NCBI GenBank assembly: GCA_009193035.1
Contig: SWDT01000006.1
Coordinates: forward strand, 558,001-622,000
DNA: 64,000 nucleotides
DNA from: Halicephalobus mephisto
Taxonomy: Eukaryota; Nematoda; Chromadorea; Rhabditida; Panagrolaimidae
Direction: 5' to 3'
Shown here: one piece after another, positions 1 to 11,808 of the stretch
Numbering within the stretch: the stretch's first letter is position 1
How the letters are laid out: each line of letters begins with the position of its first letter
Program-made: the position numbers and the translations under genes
Notes under the pieces: generated by a model
What the model was told of the DNA's origin: nothing
Databases searched by the model: none
Seen by the model: the letters and a program-made list of their open reading frames with translations, nothing else

Positions 1-180
1 GTGTCCGATTTCATCAATTTCTCCGATCACTATCCCACCCGCAACATAAATTGCCAAGGATAGTGACTAACTGTACCGAGAAGTGTTCTGTGCCGAGCAC
101 TATCCATGAGTGGTTCCTGCAGTGAAAATTACCACAACAGTGTCGGAAAGAAACCAAAGATTCCAGTCACTATCCTCGCA
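1..180. repeat. GTCACTATCC/GGATAGTGAC repeat, copy at left edge
   Basis: Three CACTATCC words (near 28, 99 and 168) and one GGATAGTGAC (near 59) lie in 180 bases, 40-70 bases apart and in alternating orientation. The same two words form larger arrays at 5.45-5.86, 37.2-37.7, 45.14-45.48 and 52.05-52.27 kb. Facing words can pair into a hairpin with a loop of 20-35 bases. No coding function is suggested here, and the array may continue beyond the left edge. Confidence 0.7.
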
Positions 181-678
181 ATCTGTTGAAAGATGGTTAA
201 TCAAGTTTTTATTGATCTTTTACGATCAGCCGTTACCCCAAAAATGAAAAATCCAACTATTATAAAAAGCAAAAATTCTTGTCGTAAAATTGCGAAAAAT
301 TATCTCGACTGGAATTTCTGAGATTTTTCAATTTAGACCGAAAATTGTAAAATTCCAAAATTATTCTAAAAAATTTTTAAATCCTACTGTAATAGAAAAA
401 GAAAAATATTTTTCACGGAATTTCGGAAAATTGTCTCGACACGAAATTCGAAAACTTTCCAGTCAAGACCAGAAAAGTGCAGAATACGGTATTCACGTCA
501 TTTTGGAGAATTCTAAGATTAATTAATAGATACTAAAAAACTTAAAATTTTTTTTTCAATTTCGTCCGAATACCGTAATCGAGAGGACTTGAACCCGAAA
601 AATAAGTACCTCAATAGATTTGAATAAAAACAATTTTTAATTTTAAAATCATAACTACAGTATGCCAATACAACTAAC

Positions 679-849
679 CTGCTGGGACTGCAAGTACTGA
701 TCGGCGGCATTGTAGGCCGTGAAGGCATAGCTCTGGGGAGGACTGAACTGCTCCCCATTGTCCTGGGCCTGCACGATCGGCTGGGACTGGGACTGGTGCA
801 CGATCAGGAGGCCGTGGGGAGGTCCCCCTACTTGGTGTAATTGAACGTT
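679..849 (-). CDS. Orphan internal exon, Gln/Pro-rich, probably AP-2 transactivation segment
   Basis: On the minus strand an exon of 171 bases (57 codons) is bounded by a tttttag acceptor and a gttagt donor. It is phase 0 at both ends. It reads as a Gln-, Pro- and Tyr-containing segment beginning NVQLHQVGGPPHG and ending DQYLQSQQ, typical of a transcription-factor activation region. Its phase and style would fit exactly between exon 1 (ending GHVQS, phase 0) and exon 2 (starting EFSGN, phase 0) of the AP-2 gene at 4925-8856. However, it lies downstream of that gene, not inside it. It may therefore belong to a second, tandem AP-2 gene running off the left edge, or mark a rearrangement or misassembly. 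No neighbouring exon could be assigned with confidence. The alternative open frame is low-complexity and less protein-like. Confidence 0.5.
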
Positions 850-855
850 CTAAAA

Positions 856-3494
856 AATAAAAAATGTTCAAAAATATTTAAAAATGTTCAAAAATATAAA
901 AGTATTTAAAAATGCAAAAATACTTAAAAATACCTAAAAATATAAAAATACCTAAAAATATTTAAATAAATTTCCATACAAAATTAAGAAAATAAACTTT
1001 TGCATTTTAAAAATACAAAAATATTTAAAAAATAAAATTAATTTTCTTATATAAAATTTAAAAAAATTAATTTTTTATATAAAATTTAAGAAATTAGTTT
1101 TTTATATAAAATTAAAAAAAGAATGAAATTTCACACTCACGTTCATCGGCAATCAATGGCCTTTCTTCGGCGCCTAAGGGGGGACGCCCGAGGCAAAAAT
1201 CTTTCGTCGATGGCAAAGTCGGCCTCGGGCGATTATGCGCACTCAAAAAGTGAATTTTTGCCTCCAGATATGCCCCAAGCAATCTTCCTCGCTGAAATCA
1301 ACGATGAGAATTCTTCCGAAAAAAGAAATTTCTCTTCTACAAATGGATGCTTCTCCGCCCAATCAGACCCTGCGGCGATCCGCGCCAGATCTAATCAGCA
1401 CACGCACATTTCTGCTGGTAGGTGATGCACTGAGCTCTCATCTCATCGATTAAATCCAGAAACTCTCCGAAAACGTCCACTGAGATTCCTTCAAGACTGC
1501 GGTTTCCGTTTCTAGGTCGAGAGGGGAACCAATTTTCGGAAGGCAAAAAATTCATTCGTAATTTTGTTCACTTCAATTTCAATCAATGTCCAAATCATAT
1601 CCTATGTATTCATCTAATTTCAAAGCAAACTAGGCCAGTCATTCCCAGTACCAGAAAGCCGGGTTCTCGAGTGATGACCTCGACTTCAAGGACGAACTTC
1701 ACAAAAATCTACTTTAGCCATCTCCATTGAAATACTTCATATATCAAAATTAAAGCCTTTCAAGAGTACATTCATAATCTGGAATTTAGTTTTGCTAGAT
1801 ATTCTTCCATAGCGAGAAAATCCGCACATCCGGGTTTCCGTGTTTCTGATCTCTTCTCGGAGAAACCAATTAGGCAGTTGTGAGTAACGTGGAAAATTTA
1901 CCTAATTAGAGAAAATAATTATCAAAATCAATAAAACTGATTTAAAAATGAGACTTGGAAATAAATTATTCAAAATCCGAGAAAAGGTGTCGTGGGAAGC
2001 GAACGGAATCCCAGCGCGAAAATCCCTGAGAGACGAGGATCCCAATCGCGCGTCGAACTTTGAGCTTCCGGACGTCAGAAGTTTGTTCAATATTATCGAA
2101 ATTAACCGTCCGAATTTAGATTTTTCGTGCTGAGACATTTGTGGATTTTTTCCATTTCAAAAATCTCTTTGACCTAAATTAATATAACTTGATACATGAG
2201 TTTTCCGAATCAAAGCACGGTCTATGAGTTGTGTCCTAGTACGGGGATCTCAATTTCCAACCTCAACCTCAAACTCTCAACTTTGATTCCGAACTTTGAA
2301 TTTTAATTTTAATCATCAAATTCGAATTTTGACTTCAAACTTCGACTTTGGATTCTAATCGTCAACTTTGATAATTCTGATCCCCGGGTTATTATTAATT
2401 ACTGTTTTGTATTGTTGATTACGAAAAATTGGAGCATTATTACTGGGACGAAACGAGAAAATTAAATACGTTAAGTTCCTTCACAAAACTAAACGTGTAT
2501 CTTTCGTTTCTTTGACGCGCGATATATAATTTTAAATTTTTTCTAATTTTCTCGTTTCAGAAAATTTCTTTGAAATGAATAACGGATTTTGAACACTTTC
2601 TTAATAAATTACGAAACATATTTTTTATTTCAAAAAAATAAATTGAAATTTTGGATGACTTTGACAAAAACAATTTTCAATTTTTTTATCGAATTTTGAA
2701 TTATTATCCAATAGCCTGTTTATTGAGAAATAATTACCTCTGGGGTAATTATTGAACGAATACATCCTCGTGCCGAAGTCTGTAAAATGGTCAACATCAA
2801 AATCGAAGTAAGAATTGCAGTTTGCTCGCAACATTCGGTCAAGTTGGTCAACATCGAAATCAAATTGAATCGCTCGATCTGTGCAAATGTTGCGAGAAAA
2901 CTGCAATTTTTCCTTTAATTTCGAAATCTTCATATAAACAAAAAATACTGATCAATTTCCCCAAACTTTCCAAACATTGCAAATTTCACTTTGATTTTGA
3001 CATCGATCGTTTTACAGACCTCAATGCCGAATAATTTCAATCATCACTTGATTCAGTTTAGCAAAATAGTCATAAATCCTTCCGTCAATTTCCATCTCCA
3101 TATTGAACAAGTGCAATTGTTTAACGAGTTCTTGACCCACAGGACCTTTCAAAAACCGCCAAATAACTTCGAGTGGCAATGAAATCAACAATAATGCCCA
3201 AATACTGTAAACCAACTTTCTCGCCAAACGTCAAATCAATTTCTAAAAATCTCCATTGCTGGTATCATTATTCAAATCCTGCAAAAATCCTCTTCTATAT
3301 TCCTTTCAAAAACAACATCCGACTAACTAGTCTCAATTGCAACGAAATTCGACATCTTTTCCAAAATTAAATCCCAATTTATAATCAGTCTTTATCGCTC
3401 CTCATATAAATAATAGTTAAAGTTAATCCGTAACTATGGGAAATTTTACAAGCTACGCAATCTTACTACTCTAAGTGTTACATGTTACAATACA
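856..3494. other. Gene-poor stretch, unresolved coding fragments
   Basis: Positions 860-1130 are A/T simple sequence. A minus-strand segment around 1139-1298 lies between a possible acceptor (ttgatttcag) and donor (gtgagtgtg) and is open in one frame, but I recognise nothing in it. At 3021-3227 the minus strand encodes a hydrophobic stretch (IWALLLISLPLEVIWRFL) followed by a polar tail, which could be a gene remnant. Two related blocks at 2770-2890 and 2990-3020 share 'tttgatnttgacatcgat'-like text, suggesting a local duplication. None of this supports a full gene. Confidence 0.4.
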
Positions 3495-4575
3495 TTACGC
3501 TTCCTTGGGCTCAGCGAACCTGACAGTACGGGGCTTCTCACTAACGGGAGTCGAGAACTTCTTGGTCTTCTCGTAGAGAGTAATATCATCATCCTTCATG
3601 GCCTTGTCGAAAAGAGCATTGACGATAGAAAGAGGCAAAGTAGTGGTTGACCGTTTAATGTGCATAAATGCTCGGAAGAGGATGGAGACCATGTAGAAGC
3701 AAATCATCGTGATTAACCAACGTTCCATGAACAGAATTAGAAGTCGTCCTGGGTGCGTTTTGAAGGCAAAGAACTTCTCAACAATGTGAGCGCCGATGAG
3801 GAAACTTACGATGAGAGCAAAGGCTGTATGAACAATCATCAACGGGATCAGCATCCAAGATTTCTTGTAACGAAGTCCAATCTGAGCAAGAAAGATGGTC
3901 ACGAGAAGTGAGAAAGTAAAAATGAAGGTTGAGGTGTAATCAACATCAGGAACCTTCCTCTTGTAGAAGTAGTTATCCAAAGCAATCACAATAAGAAGAT
4001 CGATTACGGTAATCATGGCAGTCGCGGCCTTGACATGGACGGTTCCAAAAAGACACGTCTCTTTCTCCAAGTTGTGAACAAAATCTTCAAAGTCGCTCTT
4101 CTTCAAAACACTAGAAAAATCAAACTTCGGAGTGCGGAGGTTCGAGATGATATTGGAACGCTTCTTAGGATGAGGTGTAATCCCGGCTTCAACGACAACC
4201 GGGGCCGAGAAAGGAGATGAAGTCGTTTCCCTTAGCCCGAACCTAAAAGTTTGGAATCAAAGTAAAGTCGGAATCGAAAACTTACAAATACTCATCACCA
4301 GAAGAGAAAGGGTCATGCTGAGTACGTCTGGTCGGAGTTAGTGTAGGCTCAGAATCGCTGAACATCATGCCAGGTGAGCCTAAAGGACAATTATTAAATC
4401 AGCAATTTTAAAAATAACGATAAAAGTATCAGAAAGGGATACAGTGACCGAGATTATGACAATGTTAAGAAAAAATTACAATTCACGGAAAACACCAAAC
4501 GAGACAGAAAATAACATTCCATATATGAAAACTAATAATACCAGTTGAAATCGATATCGAGGAATCTGACGACAT
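3495..4575 (-). CDS. Four-pass transmembrane protein, nematode type
   Basis: Three exons fit in phase: 4575-4542, 4379-4286 and 4242-3495, giving 291 residues. The start ATG at 4575 follows no closer in-frame ATG, and exon 1 ends in phase 1 and joins cleanly. The N-terminal ~110 residues are polar and Ser/Pro/Thr-rich. Four hydrophobic helices follow: one starting AMITVIDLLIVIALD, one around STFIFTFSLLVTIFLAQIG, one around LIPLMIVHTAFALIVSFLI and one around LITMICFYMVSILFRAF. Short polar loops and a basic, Ser/Thr-containing tail complete it, with both ends probably cytosolic. The topology recalls LAPTM/DUF7027-type four-pass proteins, but I cannot see a diagnostic motif and assign no function. 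It is on the same strand as the AP-2 gene, whose stop is 350 bases upstream, so co-transcription is possible but unproven. Confidence 0.8.
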
Positions 4576-4924
4576 GTTGAAGAATAATAGAGGGGGAATT
4601 GACGATTCTGAATCTTGGAAATCATCAATCAACGGGGAGTGGAAAGTGAGAGAGGCAACACCGATTCGAGAAGTAGGAAGAAACTCGGAAAAACCGACGA
4701 GCGACAGTGAGAGTCGAAAAAGCTACTCTCTGACCCAATATTTACCAGTTTTACCACACTTCAACTACACTCAATATTCATAACGATAAGTCTGTCAAAA
4801 TCTAACAGCAAACAATAGTTTTGCAACAGATTGACTGGTCTATTTTACTGAAAAAACCAGATTGACTGGCCATCTTTGGACTTCTCAGATTTCATATATC
4901 AAGACTTTATTATTTTTCTATTTT

Positions 4925-7900
4925 TCACTGTTTCCCATTCAAAAATAAGTTCTGTTGCTGGATAACGTGATGATTGATCTGTCCACTTGATCCGGGGATG
5001 AATCCTTGGGAGACTTGTTGAGGAGCAAAGATTCTATCCAGATGCTTGAAGCTTTCGTGGACTGTGGAATTCAGTGCATCCAGAACGGCGACCAGAGCGA
5101 GTCCTCCGAAGCCGTGCGTCACCATCGAGAAATGCGTCAACGGCTTCTGGATCGATGGATCTAAGATGACTTCTGGACGATTCCCACAGATAGGAGACCG
5201 ATCAGAATTCATCAAGTCCGACAATTCCTTAATGAAAAGACGGACATAATGGAGCATAGTTCGTCTTCTATGAGCATCTTCTTCAGAAGCCACATTCCGG
5301 CTGAGGAAAATAGCGATTTCTTTAGCCGGAAAGTCTCTCTCACAGGAGCCGTGGAAGTCCTTGGCCATGTGAACTGCTTCTTCTAAAAATTAAGTTTAAA
5401 AATTTCGAAACACGGTAATAACAGCTCAAATTCAATGAACCTCATTAAAACAGTGACTATTTTCAATGCTAAATTCGTTTTTTTCAAACACTATCCAAGA
5501 TTGTTCCCTGCATTGTGAATCATCAAGATAGTGACTGATTTTTGTTATTGTATTTTTTCAGTCACTATTTTGAAGTTTCCTATCAGGATAGTGACTGAAA
5601 AGAGCAAATATACTGCCAAAGTAGACACTCTCCGGGTGATTTCTATTAAATGAATCAAAACCGGATAGTAACTAATCTCGACGAGAATATTTCATTTTCC
5701 AGTCACTATCCGAGACTATTCCGTGCAATGGAAATTGTCAGGATAGTGACTGATGTTTTCATTTTGTTGTTCTTTTCAGTCACTATCCTAGTAGTTTCTG
5801 TTGAAAATCTTGATGAATATTTGTGGGAATTGACCATCCTTTGCAGTCACTATCCTCGACCTCACCTTCCACCAAAGCAGTCCAAGCGGTGACGTTGGCG
5901 GATTTCCGTCTGCCCGCAGGCAAAGCAAGTCCGATCCTCTTCAAAGACTCCCTCAAGGCCTTTCCTCCGTCTTTGCTTTTCGCCTTCCTCAAAATCCCCC
6001 CGAGCAAAGAAGCATTGAGACATTCTGGAGGGGAGATCCTCCTCTGAATCTCCCCTACCGTAACCTTATACTTAGTCGTGGAAGAAAGCAAACTCGTTCT
6101 CCCAGGAACCGTGCAGAAGGTCTCGAACGGAGACCTCTGGATGAAGGCCAAAGCGGCGTTGTTCTGGGCAAACGCCGTCGAGACAAGTTGCTGTTCAGTT
6201 TTCGAAATACTGTAGAAGTTCTGTTCTTGTTTTTCTCCTGGAGTCGAGGGGGAACTAGCAGAGGAGGAATTCCCACTAAATTCCTAAAAAACATTAATTT
6301 AAAAAAAATTAAATTTTCCAAAAATTAATTTTTTAAATTTAAATTTTCCGAAAATTAATTTTTTTAAATTTAGATTTTTCAAAAATTAATTTTTTTAAAT
6401 TTAAATTTTCCGAAAATTAATTTTTAAAATTTAAATTTTCCAAAAATTAATTTTTTAAATTTAAATTTTAAATTTTTCCAATATTCATTTTTATGAAAAA
6501 TTTCGAAAACAACATTTCTTCGAATTTGTTTAAAAATAAAAGATTAAATTTCGAAACTAATGTGGATTTTTCGGACGAAAATTTTCAGGATTCCATTTAA
6601 ATCCAAATCTTTGTTCAAAAATCGTTGAAAATTTAATTTTTTTGAAAATATTTAAACTATTAATGATAGATTTGTAAATTAACGTAGAATTTTATAAAAT
6701 ATCTGTATTAAATACCAAAATAAAAACGAAAAGACAAAAATTACGGTAATAGTATTACTGTAAGGATTATTAATTTCCTTATTAAATTATCGATTTCAAT
6801 GGTCTTGATTGGAAAACATAATTTTTAATTGTAAAATTTAAAAAATTTTCTGAATTCGAAAATGATAAAATTTAAAAAATTCTCTAAAATTTGAAAATGA
6901 TAAAATTTAAAGAATTTTCTGAATTCGAAAATGATGAAATTTTAAAAATTTTTTTAAATTCAAAAATAGTGAAATTTTTAAGATTTTCTGAAATTTAAAA
7001 ATGGTGAAATTTTTAGAATTTTCTGAATTCAAAAATGATGAAATTTTTAAAATATTAATCCTAATTTGTCTTGATTTCGAAATACCATTCTGGATCGTTC
7101 TATCTCTTACAGTATTCTCAAAACAGAAAAATCTAAAATGAATAATTTCTTTTTCTATATTAAAAAATTAAATAATAATTTTGAATTTTCGAAGGAAATT
7201 TAAAAATTAATTTTTTTATGTTTATTTTATATTTAAATAATCCAAATTTGCAATTTTAAAATATTTTCTAAAAATACCGAAAAATGATTGTTTTATTTTA
7301 TCGAAAGATCAGATAACCAATTGATATTTTTTATGAATGGGAAATTGACCGAACGAGTTTTAAGACGAGAATCCCCGCTGTTTCATCACCACTTAATCGT
7401 TCATTTCGTCATCCAAACATGTTTTCTGGATTATAATTATTTTTTAAAATTTTTAGGAAATATAAAAAACTTAAAAATAACAAAAATTTAAATTCAAAAT
7501 TTGAATTTTTTCAATAAAAAAAATTTAAAAATTTTGAATTATTTCTTATTAATTTTAATTTGTAATTTTTTATATTTTTTTAAATGTTGAAATCCAAAAA
7601 AGTTCAAATATTCCTCTATTCCGAAAATACAGTCATCGACCAGTTTCTCCATCACTTCATCGTCATCTCCAGAATCCTCTTCTGCTAATCCCTATCAAGT
7701 ACTTTCTCGCGTCCTACAGTACTTCATCTGGCAGGGACAATTTTCGATTAAGACCATTTTTTCGTTCTTTAAAGCATGTGGAAAAATTTACATAAAAAGA
7801 TAAAGCTGGATTTTGGATTTGGTATTTAAGCCGAAAATTACGATAATAAAAAATTTTTTTGCACGTAGGTTTCGAGGACAATTAAAGAAATCGATTATTG

Positions 7901-8856
7901 AACAGTACAAGTTCCACCAATAATACCACTAGCAGATACTTCGAAATCTACTCCTCATCCGATGTCTCTTGTACACAAGACAAACTACCGACATACCGTA
8001 CATAGAATTTATAATAGTATCGATTGAGAGAAAACTACTTTTTAAAAACACCAGTAAAAGGATTACGGTAGTTCTTCAGAGGTTTGAGATTCTTGAAGGA
8101 ATTTAGTTTTTCATTTTCCTTGAAGTTTTGAATTCTCTTTTGAACAAAGTCCTCATTTTCACATATCTCCTCAAATGAGTTTTGACAAGATAAAAAATAT
8201 AATTACTTTAACACAGTGAAGATATAAAATTGACAAAGTATGAAATTAATAGAACTTCAAGTTCTCAGAAGGAAATCATATGGATACTGTAACAATCATG
8301 AAGAAAAACAGTCTTTATTACTTTTATGAATAAAAGTAAAAAAATAAATTTGGAAAAAATTCAAATAGAAAAATCATAAAAAAACTAATATTTGGTCAAT
8401 CAAATAAAATTCTCAGAAATTAATATTTTTTGGACAAAATACCAAGTACTTCGTTTTCACTTTTGGGAACTTTAACTTTTGAATTTCAATTTGCTAACCT
8501 TGATTGATCTTCAAAAGATCTAGATAGTTTTTTATTTAAAGACTTACCGATTGAACATGTCCCTGAGTCACTATCTGAATTGGCTGTCCAGTGATCTCCC
8601 CGTTAATCCCAGCAATCTGTCCCAAATTGGAATACGGTAATGCCGCGTAGTTAGCACCAGGGGCAAAAAAAGGAGCAGAGGACGTTCCGTAGTCCACAAA
8701 CTCCGGGAAGGGGTAACCGAAATAATAACTCGCCTGAGGCAGAGGATTGCCTTGTTCGACGGTGTTGGAGTAGTCGAATCTTGCCTGGGGGTCTTGCTGG
8801 AGGTGCTGATGAGGCAAGTACTCCTGCTTGAGTTCGGAGTCTTCTTTGGGGTCCAT
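4925..8856 (-). CDS. AP-2 family transcription factor (aptf-like)
   Basis: Three exons join in phase: 8856-8548, 6283-5866 and 5382-4925 (394 residues). Exon 1 is a Pro/Gln/Tyr-rich activation region with motifs such as YFGYPFPEF. Exons 2 and 3 carry the AP-2 DNA-binding and helix-span-helix dimerisation domain, unmistakable from [78 protein letters not shown] and [12 protein letters not shown]. The exon 2/3 junction gives [13 protein letters not shown], matching the family pattern LVEGEAVHLARDF. AP-2 proteins bind GC-rich palindromes as dimers in the nucleus. The DNA-binding part is complete. A middle exon may be missing between exons 1 and 2, because the orphan exon at 679-849 would fit there by phase. 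Intron 2 is filled with the GTCACTATCC repeat. The ATG at 8856 is the first in frame, but upstream non-coding exons are possible. Confidence 0.93.
5440..5865. repeat. GTCACTATCC/GGATAGTGAC array inside AP-2 intron 2
   Basis: The words cactatcc and ggatagtgac alternate across the intron (for example near 5500, 5528, 5564, 5588, 5664, 5703, 5741, 5778 and 5847). A copy of GGATAGTGAC on the minus strand begins within 10 bases of the exon 2 donor. A plus-strand frame (5650-5892) happens to stay open across several units, reading SHYPR and EIVRIVTD. This is the same text as in the 45-kb array and is probably an incidental property of the repeat. Confidence 0.8.
6284..8547. other. AP-2 intron 1, A/T-rich with short repeats
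   Basis: 2.26 kb without a supportable exon. Positions 6284-6480 repeat 'aaattttccgaaaattaattttt' about six times, and 6840-7050 repeat 'gaattcgaaaatgatgaaatttt' about six times. On the minus strand around 7650-7690 there is an acidic frame ([13 protein letters not shown]) between a weak acceptor and a poor donor. Its phase does not fit the AP-2 exons, so I do not call it. Confidence 0.55.
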
Positions 8857-10467
8857 TTGAAAGAAATAAAATTTTTGTAGAAAAGTAGAATGTGTGAAAG
8901 CCCCGGGATTAGCCAATTTTGATTTGCATTTACGGTAACTGCCGCCGGGGAAGAGTCGTGGGAGCCCGTAGGCGGGATCAGCCAGGGGAAAAGTAAACTT
9001 AATTTCGGCATTGCCAGAGGCGATAATAACTCTTCCTTAATAAATACTGACACTTGGTCGCGCGGATTATCCTTTGGCCTCTACTCTCGGTCCACTTGAT
9101 CGAAATTGAGTTCTACTTTGAAAAAAGAACAAATTTTAATTAATAAAATAAGAAATGCAATATTCCGACAGTTGTTAGGTCGTGGCAGGGTTTAGATGCG
9201 GGAACTTTCGTTATGAAGACGGGTTTTGTTTTTTCAAAGAATCCAACATATGCAAGAAGGATAAACTGGGTCTGGTGAGGTCTGAAGATGATATAGGGAT
9301 CATAGAAGTTAGAGATATCAATTCCTGGATAATACTTCTGGAATTAGTTCAGAAACGTACCTGTTGATGTAGCAGGAGGAAAGTAGGGGGTTTTCTGGCT
9401 GAATTTGGGAGTTACTGTCGGAGTGAATACACAGTAACTTTGGAAATAACATCCAATCAAGAATCCATGAGTTCAGCATAAAGAATTCGGGCTTTTGTTA
9501 TTCCTAAATAGATCTAAAACCATCAAAATGATCAGAAAATAACTTTAAACCTAAAAAATACCTGCTCATATATCGAATTTTCTAAAAGTGGCTACTTTAA
9601 TTTCCCTTCATCCGCCACAAGAACACGATCCGAAAAAGATTTTTTATGAAAAGTACCACACCAAAATAAGAGGCTGCGGTTGGATAAAGTGGAAATGGTC
9701 CTTCATTTAGAGCGCTGAATACTAATCCACTTTAACTGTCAATATATCATCTTAGATGAATGTATCGTTTTTAGAAAGACTCAAAGCAGAGAATATTGAG
9801 GTTGACATTTTCTGAAATCTAATAACTTGCCCAGACTTTCCATATATTGAAATATTAGCAAATCATTCTGGTTATTTTCGACAATCTGAAATTCAACCTT
9901 ATTGATGACAAAAATGAAAATAATAAACATGTAATAGATTCAATATCCAAGCCCACCTGGGTACCTGGTTTTCCCTTCTTCAAGGTCAGAAAACACTTGA
10001 CTCTCTAACTAAGAAAGACCGTTTTGACTTGATCAAATGAACCGCCAGCTTGACGGGTAATCCACTGGACTTAAAAAGCCTGCTCGATTATCGAAAGCTG
10101 TCGAACAGTTTCTTCGCATAAGGGAGTAATGAGGCGTAAAAATAAGTAATCTTCATTTTAAAGTTATGCAAATTCATCAAAAACAAACAAGTACAGAAAT
10201 AAACATTACAAAACTCAGAAAAATCAAAATGAAAATCTTGACGATGAAAAGAAGTAAAAAAACTGAAAAAAGGTAAAAAGTTGGAAACGAAATTTAAAAA
10301 TCTTTTGCTTCATAAACCCTTGATTTTCAGGAGTTTTCGTGTCGGGAACCCTTGGTTTTCAGGAGTTTTCTTTTTCCTCTTCCTCATTCCTATTCTCTCT
10401 TTTTATTTTTCCCAAAACCCATGGTTTTTTCTGTTTTTATCTCATTTTTTTATTTATCAATATTCTG
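8857..10467. other. Intergenic, upstream of AP-2 and downstream of the dehydrogenase
   Basis: The 8860-9060 part is GC-richer and probably holds the AP-2 promoter or 5' UTR on the minus strand. A 61-codon plus-strand frame at 9182-9367 has no recognisable content. The rest is A/T-rich with no evident gene. Near the dehydrogenase stop, a minus-strand AATAAA (plus TTTATT near 10450) is a likely polyadenylation signal. Confidence 0.45.
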
Positions 10468-11808
10468 TTACTTTCCTCCATCATATTCTTTGTAAGAGAA
10501 CAAGTTAACATTTAATTCTTCCGCGAGTTTTCCCAAGTTCTCTATTTGGTTCTTGTGATACAACAGCCCCCCTTCCTTCTTCGATCTCTCAATATGTTGT
10601 CGCGAAAAGTCTCCAGGAACTCTAACTAGTCGATCAGGATCAACGGGCTTGAGTTCTCTGTTTTCATCGAGGAATTGTTGGAGTCTTCGAGTGAAATTGG
10701 GAGCGAAGCAACTGGGATCCAAGACAATGAAACATTGACCCTGAACCGGATTTTGTAATTTTATTTGCTTGTGAAACTCACTAGATTAGCTTCTTTCGCA
10801 ACGCCCTGCCATTCTCTTATGTTCTTTCCGAACGCGGCTCCTCCGAGGATCCCGCAAAGGATCTCCACCATCATGCAGAGACCCGTTCCTTTGTAGCCTC
10901 CAGATTGCTCCACCCCTCCCAAGGGCAATAGTCCACCTCCTTGCAATATCTCTCGAGGTTTAGTCGTTTCATTTCCGCTGGGATCAGCTCCCCATCCTCG
11001 GGGTACTTGTCCTTTGCCTTTGGTTTCTGCCATTTCGACTTTTCCATAGGCTACAGTAGAAGTCGCCATGTCCAAAGCGAAGGAATCTCCATTTTCTCCT
11101 GGAGCATAGAAGCAAATCGGATTAGACCCTAGGGCCTTTTGGGAGGATCTCGTTGGAAACAGACAAGGAGACGTGTTGGTGAAGGCCATTCCGATGAACC
11201 CTTGATTCGAGGCCATTTGAGCGTATCTCCCGGCAGTTCCCGAAGTGGTTGGAGTTATGAGCAGAGACCCACCCAACTCCGTGTTCCTTCGCAAGCTCCA
11301 TCCCGAGGTGGATACAGAACTCACCCACCACAGACCCCAAGGCGTTGTCTCCATCGACCAAAGCCGTTCCTCCCTTCCTCTTGACGACAAGGGCTGTCCA
11401 TCCCTCTTGCAAGTTCCCGTCTGGAGGTCTCTCACGTAGATCGGGAGTCTGTTCACCCCGTGACTGTAGTGTCCTCGGGAGTCCGCATCCAACAACATTC
11501 TCCCCACCGAGTCTGCTTGCCAATCGACGCATCCCGCGGTCTTGACACAATCAACGATGAATTTGTGCATCTAAGCTCACAACTATAAGAATAGAAGAAC
11601 CTTAAACTAACCTCATTGAAAGGAACCACAAACTGAAAGTCGTTTCCTCGATCCATTTTAGAAAACAAACTGAGCCGTTTACGAACTTCTGGTCGATTCA
11701 AACTGATTTCTCATTCCGATTACTTGTAAGAACAGACGATACCTCAAAGGAAACTCGATAACGATCAGGAACAATCTTTGTCACCAGGTCTTCGGTCCAT
11801 TTAGACAT
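10468..11808 (-). CDS. Malate/L-lactate dehydrogenase, Ldh_2 (PF02615) family, with paired frameshifts
   Basis: The exons are 11702-11612, 11570-10782 and 10740-10468, with introns of only 41 bases. A first exon starting at ATG 11808 (MSKWTEDLVTKIVPDRYR) is likely, but its junction is out of phase by one base. The sequence carries the family landmarks: SRGHYSHGVNRLPIYVRDLQ, TALVDGDNALG, SNHFG, AGRYAQMA, GMAFTNTSPCLFPTRS, LGSNPICFYAPGENGDSFALDMATS, GYKGTGLCMMVEILCG and the C-terminal VPGDFSRQHIE. These enzymes reduce 2-oxoacids with NAD(P)H, probably in the cytosol. Between about 11392 and 11238 the homologous reading moves to another frame (one base missing near 11391, one extra near 11238) and then returns. 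The +1 and -1 changes cancel, so the ORF stays open but about 51 codons are scrambled if translated literally. Sequencing error, pseudogene or true compensated change are all possible. Confidence 0.85.

Noticed and set aside
1128..1425. Plus-strand 100-codon ORF
   Set aside because: GC-richer than its surroundings, but no homology. The minus strand offers an equally good open segment with splice-like ends, so the strand cannot be decided.
4574..4783. Plus-strand 69-codon ORF (LKNNRGGIDDSESW...)
   Set aside because: Overlaps the 5' end and upstream region of the four-pass membrane gene, and has no ATG or splice support.
7288..7491. Plus-strand 67-codon ORF in AP-2 intron 1
   Set aside because: A/T-rich composition, no domain, no splice context.
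11139..11545. Three overlapping plus-strand ORFs within the dehydrogenase
   Set aside because: They are antisense to a conserved enzyme, without homology and explained by its GC-rich codons.
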